Source: Enterobacter genomosp. O (lineage in GTDB: Bacteria; Pseudomonadota; Gammaproteobacteria; Enterobacterales; Enterobacteriaceae). Taken from it: a stretch of DNA of 64,000 bases. The DNA is taken from positions 744,001 to 808,000 of the forward strand of contig NZ_LECZ01000026.1 of assembly GCF_001022965.1 (NCBI RefSeq), in the 5' to 3' direction. Below are positions 59,654-64,000 of the stretch, piece after piece. How positions within the stretch are numbered: position 1 is the first letter of the stretch; each line of letters begins with the position of its first letter. The notes below the pieces were generated by a model. That model saw only the letters and a program-made list of their open reading frames with translations. It had not been told where the DNA came from and made no database searches. The translations under genes and the position numbers were made by a program.

Positions 59654-60979
59654 ATGGCATTACAGGAAAAACTGATCGACGCTCTGGGCAGTTTCGCCAC
59701 TACGTTCAACAGCTATCGCTATATTATGGCGATCAAGTCTGCCTTCATTACCTTAATGCCGGTCATCATCGTTGGCGCATTTTCGGTACTGATCTCCAAC
59801 ATGGTACTGGATCCGAAAAACGGCCTGGCGAGCTTCCAGTCCCTGTCATTTCTCGCAGTGCTGAAACCAATAACCAGCGCGCTTAATTACGCGACCCTGA
59901 ATTTCCTCAATATTGGCGCGGTGTTTTTAATCGGCATCGAGCTGGGGCGTATTAATGGCATAAAATCATTGTTCCCCGGCCTGCTGGCGGTGATCTGCTT
60001 TATCTGCGTGACGCCGACCACCGTGGAAATGCTGGTGGATGGGGAAATGCACGTGGTGAAGGATGTCCTGCTGCGTCAGTTCTCCGATACCCGCAGCCTG
60101 TTCCTCGGCATGTTTATCGCCATTCTTTCGGTAGAAATCTACTGCTGGCTGGAAAACCGCAAAGGGCTAAAGATCAGAATGCCGGATACCGTGCCGCCTA
60201 ACGTGGCCGCGTCGTTCTCCGCGCTGATCCCGGCGATCATCACAACCACTGCCATTGCCACCTTCGGCTTCGTATTCCATCAAATCACCGGCATGTATCT
60301 CTACGATGCGGTCTATCAGGTGGTGCAACAGCCGCTGGAGCGCGTGGTGCAAAGCCTGCCGGGCATTCTGCTGCTGATGTTTGTGGCTCAGCTGTTCTGG
60401 GTGATTGGCATTCATGGCAACCAGATGATTAAGCCCATCCGCGAGCCGCTGCTGCTGGGGGCGATCACCGTCAACATGAGCGCCTTCGAGCAGGGTAAAG
60501 AGGTCCCGAACATCATCACTATGCCGTTCTGGGACGTGTATATGAGCATCGGCGGATCGGGGCTCACCATCGGTTTGCTGATCGCGGTGATGATTGCCAC
60601 CAAACGTAAAGAGATGAAGGAGATCGCCAAACTCTCTATCGGCCCCGGCATCTTTAACATTAACGAGCCGGTGATCTTCGGCATGCCAATCATGCTTAAC
60701 CCGATCCTCGCTATTCCCTTCATCATCACCCCGCTGGTGACCGGATCGATTGGCTACTTTGCAACGGTAACCGGTTTTGCCGGTAAAGCCGTGGTGATGG
60801 TGCCATGGACCACGCCGCCGCTGATTAACGCCTGGCTTTCCACCGCAGGGTCGATGGGGGCGGTGATCACCCAGCTTATTTGCATCGTTACTGCCGTCAT
60901 TATCTATCTGCCGTTTGTGAAGATTGCCTCACGCCGCGCAGAGCAGGCCGCGCTGCAGCAAGCTACCGATAACGTATGA
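59654..60979 (+). CDS. PTS EIIC component, lactose/cellobiose family
   Basis: This 441-residue membrane protein (about ten helices) belongs to the Lac family of PTS permeases (CelB/ChbC type). The active-site motifs WVIGIHGNQMIKP and GPGIFNINEPVIFGMPIMLN are present. It recognises and translocates a beta-linked disaccharide or glucoside and needs EIIA and EIIB partners. None is encoded in this cassette, so it probably borrows chitobiose- or cellobiose-type EIIB/EIIA from elsewhere. The GH1 gene starts seven bases after its stop, so both are co-translated. Confidence 0.92.
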   Translation: MALQEKLIDALGSFATTFNSYRYIMAIKSAFITLMPVIIVGAFSVLISNMVLDPKNGLASFQSLSFLAVLKPITSALNYATLNFLNIGAVFLIGIELGRINGIKSLFPGLLAVICFICVTPTTVEMLVDGEMHVVKDVLLRQFSDTRSLFLGMFIAILSVEIYCWLENRKGLKIRMPDTVPPNVAASFSALIPAIITTTAIATFGFVFHQITGMYLYDAVYQVVQQPLERVVQSLPGILLLMFVAQLFWVIGIHGNQMIKPIREPLLLGAITVNMSAFEQGKEVPNIITMPFWDVYMSIGGSGLTIGLLIAVMIATKRKEMKEIAKLSIGPGIFNINEPVIFGMPIMLNPILAIPFIITPLVTGSIGYFATVTGFAGKAVVMVPWTTPPLINAWLSTAGSMGAVITQLICIVTAVIIYLPFVKIASRRAEQAALQQATDNV

Positions 60980-60986
60980 GGATGCG

Positions 60987-62414
60987 ATGAGCACAAAAAA
61001 GATAACTCTGCCGCAGGATTTTATTCTCGGCGCGGCGGCGTCAGCCTGGCAAACCGAAGGCTGGAGCGGCAAAAAACCGGGCCAGGATTCGTGGATAGAC
61101 CTCTGGTATAAGAACGATCGTCACGTCTGGCACAACGGCTATGGCCCGGCGGTGGCGACCGATTTTATCAATCGCTTCCGTGAAGATGTGGCCCTGATGA
61201 AGCAGGCGGGGCTGACGCATTACCGGACCTCGATCAACTGGTCCCGTTTTTTGACCGATTATGAAAATGCGACGGTGGATGAGGAGTACGCCGCGTATTA
61301 CGCCGACCTGTTTGATGAAATGCACCGTCAGGGCATTGAGCCGATGATCTGCCTGGAACACTACGAGCTTCCCGGCGTGCTGCTTGAAAAATACGGCGGC
61401 TGGGCGTCGAAGCACGTGGTTGAGCTGTTTGTCCGCTATGCGGAAAAGGTGTTTGAACGCTTCCACGGCAAAGTGACCCGCTGGTTTACCTTCAACGAAC
61501 CGATTGTGGTCCAGACCCGCGTCTACCTCGACGCGCTGCGCTGGCCGTACGAGCAGAACACTGGCACCTGGATGCAGTGGAATCACCACAAGGTGCTGGC
61601 GACGGCGAAGGTAGTGACGCTGTTTCGCGCCAAAGGTTACCGCGGCTCGGTGGGCTGTATTCTTAACCCGGAAGTCACGTATCCGCGCTCCCGCGCGCCA
61701 CATGACGTGCGGGCGGCAGAAATGTACGATCTGTTCTACAACCGCGTCTTTCTCGATCCGCTGGTGCACGGGCATTATCCGCCGGCGCTTTTTACCCTGC
61801 TGGAACAGCACCAGGTGCAGTGGGACTACACGGCAGACGAGCTGGCGCTGATCGCGGAAAACACCGTTGATGAGCTGGGGATTAACCTGTATTACCCGCA
61901 CCGCGTAAAAGCCCCCTCCCGCGCCTGGCACCCGGAGACGCCGTTCCACCCGGCCTACTACTATGAGCCGTTTGAGCTGCCGGGGCGGCGGATGAACCCT
62001 TCCCGCGGCTGGGAGATTTACCCGCGCATTATCTACGACATGGCGATGCGGATTAAGCAGGAATACCGCAACATCGACTGGTTCGTGGCGGAAAGCGGGA
62101 TGGGCGTGGAAAACGAAGCGCGGTTTCGCAACGATGACGGCATCATCGACGACAGCTACCGCATTGCGTTTATCAGCGAGCACCTTTACTACGCGCTGCT
62201 GGCGCGGGAGGCGGGGGCGAACTGTCACGGCTATATGCTGTGGGCCTTTACCGACAATGTCTCGCCCATGAACGCCTTCAAAAATCGCTATGGTCTGATT
62301 GAGATTGATCTGGACGACAACCGCGCCCGGCGAGCGAAAAAATCGGCAACCTGGTTTCGCCAGCTGCGCGATACCCGCGTCCTCACGCTCAGCGTTGACG
62401 ATGAATGGAAGTAG
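60987..62414 (+). CDS. GH1 family glycosidase, probable 6-phospho-beta-glucosidase
   Basis: This 475-residue beta/alpha barrel has acid/base Glu171 in WFTFNEPIVV and nucleophile Glu369 in WFVAESGMGVENEARF, where most relatives have ENG. The N-terminal GH1 signature DFILGAAASAWQTEG is present. The C-terminal phosphate-site region reads NVSPMNAFKNRYGLIEIDL: the Ser and Tyr of the usual Ser-Lys-Tyr set align, but Lys is shifted by one and Asn433 takes its slot. It follows the PTS permease closely, so a phosphorylated substrate is still most likely. ATG at 60987 was chosen over the upstream frame that lies inside the EIIC gene. Confidence 0.88.
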   Translation: MSTKKITLPQDFILGAAASAWQTEGWSGKKPGQDSWIDLWYKNDRHVWHNGYGPAVATDFINRFREDVALMKQAGLTHYRTSINWSRFLTDYENATVDEEYAAYYADLFDEMHRQGIEPMICLEHYELPGVLLEKYGGWASKHVVELFVRYAEKVFERFHGKVTRWFTFNEPIVVQTRVYLDALRWPYEQNTGTWMQWNHHKVLATAKVVTLFRAKGYRGSVGCILNPEVTYPRSRAPHDVRAAEMYDLFYNRVFLDPLVHGHYPPALFTLLEQHQVQWDYTADELALIAENTVDELGINLYYPHRVKAPSRAWHPETPFHPAYYYEPFELPGRRMNPSRGWEIYPRIIYDMAMRIKQEYRNIDWFVAESGMGVENEARFRNDDGIIDDSYRIAFISEHLYYALLAREAGANCHGYMLWAFTDNVSPMNAFKNRYGLIEIDLDDNRARRAKKSATWFRQLRDTRVLTLSVDDEWK

Positions 62415-62504
62415 GCGAAAAACAGGTGGGTTCTGGTAAAATAGCCTACAAACTGGCCGGGAGGACGCCTGGCCTGCGCATTAACTGAAAAAACAGGTGG
62501 TAAC

Positions 62505-63278
62505 GTGGATAAGGCTGTCATCCTGCCGGAAAAAAAACAGTACCAGGAAATTGGCGAGGATTTGCGGGCGCAGATTATCCAGGGGCACTATCCCGTTGGT
62601 TCCCGTCTGCCGCCGGAGCGAAATATCGCTGAGACGTATGGCGTGAGCCGCACCATCGTGCGCGAGGCGCTGCTGATGCTGGAGTTACAGGGTACGGTAG
62701 ATATCCGTCAGGGGTCCGGCGTGTACGTCATGCGCATCCCGGAAGAACACGAGAACGAAGAAGAGCGTTTTCTTAACAGCGACGTGGGGCCGTTTGAAAT
62801 CCTGCAGGCGCGCCAGCTTCTTGAAAGCAATATTGCCGCGTTTGCCGCCAAAATGGCGACGCGTGCCGATATCGACAACCTGCGCCGGATTATCGAGCAG
62901 GAGCAGCGCGCGATAGCCGCCGACGACTACAGCCAGGATAACAACAAGATGTTCCACCTGGTGCTGGCGGGTGCAACGCAAAACCAGATGCTGCTGGCGA
63001 CGGTGGAAAGTATCTGGCACCACATGGACAGCAGCCCGCTATGGCAGCAGTTTAATGTTCACATCGCCAGCCGCGCATACCGTCTGAAATGGCTGGGCGA
63101 CAGGCAAACTATCCTTGCGGCGCTCCGTCGTCGCGACGTGATGGGGGCCTGGCAGGCGATGTTCCAGCACCTCGAAAATGTCAAAAAGAGCTTGCTTGAA
63201 CTCTCGGATGAAGATGCGCCAGATTTTGACGGCTATCTGTTTGAGTCCGTGCCGATTTTTCAGGGGAAACTGGTATGA
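62505..63278 (+). CDS. GntR-family regulator, FadR subfamily (ExuR/UxuR-like)
   Basis: This 257-residue protein has a winged helix (IAETYGVSRTIVREALLMLE, residues 46-65) and an FCD ligand domain (about 95-240) with GPFEILQARQLLESNIAAFA, like ExuR and UxuR. It starts at a GTG with AGGTGG upstream. It may bind the two TGGTATACCA-type palindromes ahead of the EIIC gene; this is inferred from the operator type of its relatives. Its stop overlaps the start of the GNAT gene (ATGA). Confidence 0.85.
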   Translation: MDKAVILPEKKQYQEIGEDLRAQIIQGHYPVGSRLPPERNIAETYGVSRTIVREALLMLELQGTVDIRQGSGVYVMRIPEEHENEEERFLNSDVGPFEILQARQLLESNIAAFAAKMATRADIDNLRRIIEQEQRAIAADDYSQDNNKMFHLVLAGATQNQMLLATVESIWHHMDSSPLWQQFNVHIASRAYRLKWLGDRQTILAALRRRDVMGAWQAMFQHLENVKKSLLELSDEDAPDFDGYLFESVPIFQGKLV

Positions 63279-63751
63279 CGATTTTGCCTCTTTACACCGC
63301 GCCTCAGTATGCGGAGCAGGTGACAGACTGGATCTGGCAGGCCTTTGGCGAGGGGCTTCCCCGTGAATTTTTCCACAGCATCGTTGAGCACAGCCAGACG
63401 CCGGGAGCATTACCCTTGACCTTTATTGCCGTTGAAGGCGAACGACTTCTCGGCACGGTGGGGCTCTGGCGCTGCGATTTGATCAGCCGACAGGATCTCT
63501 GCCCGTGGCTGGCGGCGCTGTACGTTGACGACGCGGCGCGTGGAAAAGGGCTGGCGGGGCAGCTTCAGCAGTATGTTATGAGCTATGCCGCGCAGGCCGG
63601 GTACGAGGAGCTCCATCTGTGGTCTGCCTGCCGCGACTTCTATGAACGTTACGGCTGGCAGTACGTTGGCGATGCGCTCGAATACCCGAACAAGACGGTA
63701 CACCTTTACCGCTATTCGCTCTGCGCTTCTGCAGGGGATGCAACGGAGTGA
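63275..63751 (+). CDS. GNAT-family N-acetyltransferase
   Basis: This 158-residue protein has the acetyl-CoA loop [20 protein letters not shown] (about residues 86-105) and the C-terminal [13 protein letters not shown] motif of the GNAT fold. The substrate is unknown. It is coupled to the GntR gene by a four-base overlap. Its last 13 codons lie antisense to the end of galR (63712-63751), so the C-terminal tail [11 protein letters not shown] is made from galR DNA. Confidence 0.87.
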   Translation: MTILPLYTAPQYAEQVTDWIWQAFGEGLPREFFHSIVEHSQTPGALPLTFIAVEGERLLGTVGLWRCDLISRQDLCPWLAALYVDDAARGKGLAGQLQQYVMSYAAQAGYEELHLWSACRDFYERYGWQYVGDALEYPNKTVHLYRYSLCASAGDATE

Positions 63752-64000
63752 CGGCGCACCAGGGTTGGGCTGAAGAGATGGGTAATATCCGGCGGCTGGC
63801 GTTGCTCCGCCAGCGCTAGCGCCAGCTCGGCGGCCTGCGTTGCCATCGTGATGATTGGATAACGTACGGTGGTCAGGCGCGGTCGCACGTAGCGGGAGAC
63901 CAGCACATCATCAAAGCCAATCAGCGAGATTTCTGCCGGCACCTCAACCCCGTTGTCGTTCAGCACCCCCATTGCGCCTGCGGCCATGGAGTCGTTATAG
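63712..64000 (-). CDS. galR: Galactose operon repressor GalR, C-terminal part
   Basis: The visible 95 or so residues ([49 protein letters not shown]) match the effector-domain end of E. coli GalR almost exactly. GalR represses galactose transport and metabolism genes. The DNA-binding part lies beyond the window. In E. coli galR is the direct convergent neighbour of lysA; here 5.4 kb of other genes stand between them. Confidence 0.95.
   Translation of the reverse strand, partial: YNDSMAAGAMGVLNDNGVEVPAEISLIGFDDVLVSRYVRPRLTTVRYPIITMATQAAELALALAEQRQPPDITHLFSPTLVRRHSVASPAEAQSE

Noticed and set aside
61041..62228. 395-codon minus-strand frame in the GH1 region
   Set aside because: Antisense to the GH1 gene, which has clear catalytic motifs in its own frame.
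62418..62500. Direct repeat AAAAACAGGTGG at 62418 and 62489
   Set aside because: The second copy includes the ribosome-binding site of the GntR gene. The repeat is short and the spacing uninformative; no element is implied.

Overview
The window is a chromosomal segment of an enteric bacterium, most like the Enterobacter cloacae complex or a close relative such as Lelliottia or Leclercia. By eye, gene order and protein sequences follow the E. coli K-12 tktA-to-galR stretch closely. Species is not decided here. I see no IS element, prophage, CRISPR array or replication origin.

Layout. 1-4.2 kb: central carbon metabolism (end of tktA, then epd-pgk-fbaA with Cra and CRP sites ahead of epd). 4.4-8.6 kb: mscS, argO, yggE, argP, rpiA. 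8.8-15.8 kb: serA, fau with 6S RNA, zapA, and the ygfB-pepP-ubiH-ubiI cluster. 16.2-20.7 kb: the glycine cleavage operon gcvTHP with GcvA and PurR sites upstream. 20.8-27.6 kb: ygfF, bglA with an RpiR-type regulator, yqfB, yqfA, ygfZ, sdhE-ygfX, fldB. 27.7-33.8 kb: xerD-dsbC-recJ-prfB-lysS, with the programmed +1 frameshift of prfB intact. Then idi, the amidase activator actS and the tRNA-Gly(CCC) gene glyU.

35.5-44.3 kb is the first accessory region. Just past glyU lies a truncated P-loop gene in AT-rich DNA. It is followed by a membrane-anchored winged-helix regulator translationally coupled to a FidL-like partner (a MarT/FidL or ToxR/ToxS style pair). Next comes an ABC importer of the 'ferric' superfamily, and upstream of it a CitA/CitB-type two-component system. 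44.5-50.3 kb holds yjdI-yjdJ, a LysE exporter with an Lrp-type regulator, yqeG, a PACE efflux pump with a LysR regulator, and yqeF. 50.5-58.3 kb returns to the conserved order: kduI-kduD, araE, a fepE-like chain-length regulator, ygeA, lysR/lysA.

58.3-63.75 kb is a five-gene sugar cassette wedged between the convergent genes lysA and galR: a LacI regulator, a lactose/cellobiose-type EIIC, a GH1 glycosidase, a GntR regulator and a GNAT acetyltransferase. Both outer genes read into the 3' ends of the flanking housekeeping genes. The window closes inside galR.

Palindromic intergenic repeats of two kinds are scattered through the housekeeping part: a REP type (GTAGGCCGGGTAAGGCG...) and a CCCTCTCCC...GGGAGAGGG type. 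One REP copy has become the coding sequence for the LysR C-terminus. The strongest candidates for something not well described are the CitA-type sensor/ABC importer set, the regulator/FidL pair at glyU, and the lysA-galR cassette with its paired operators.
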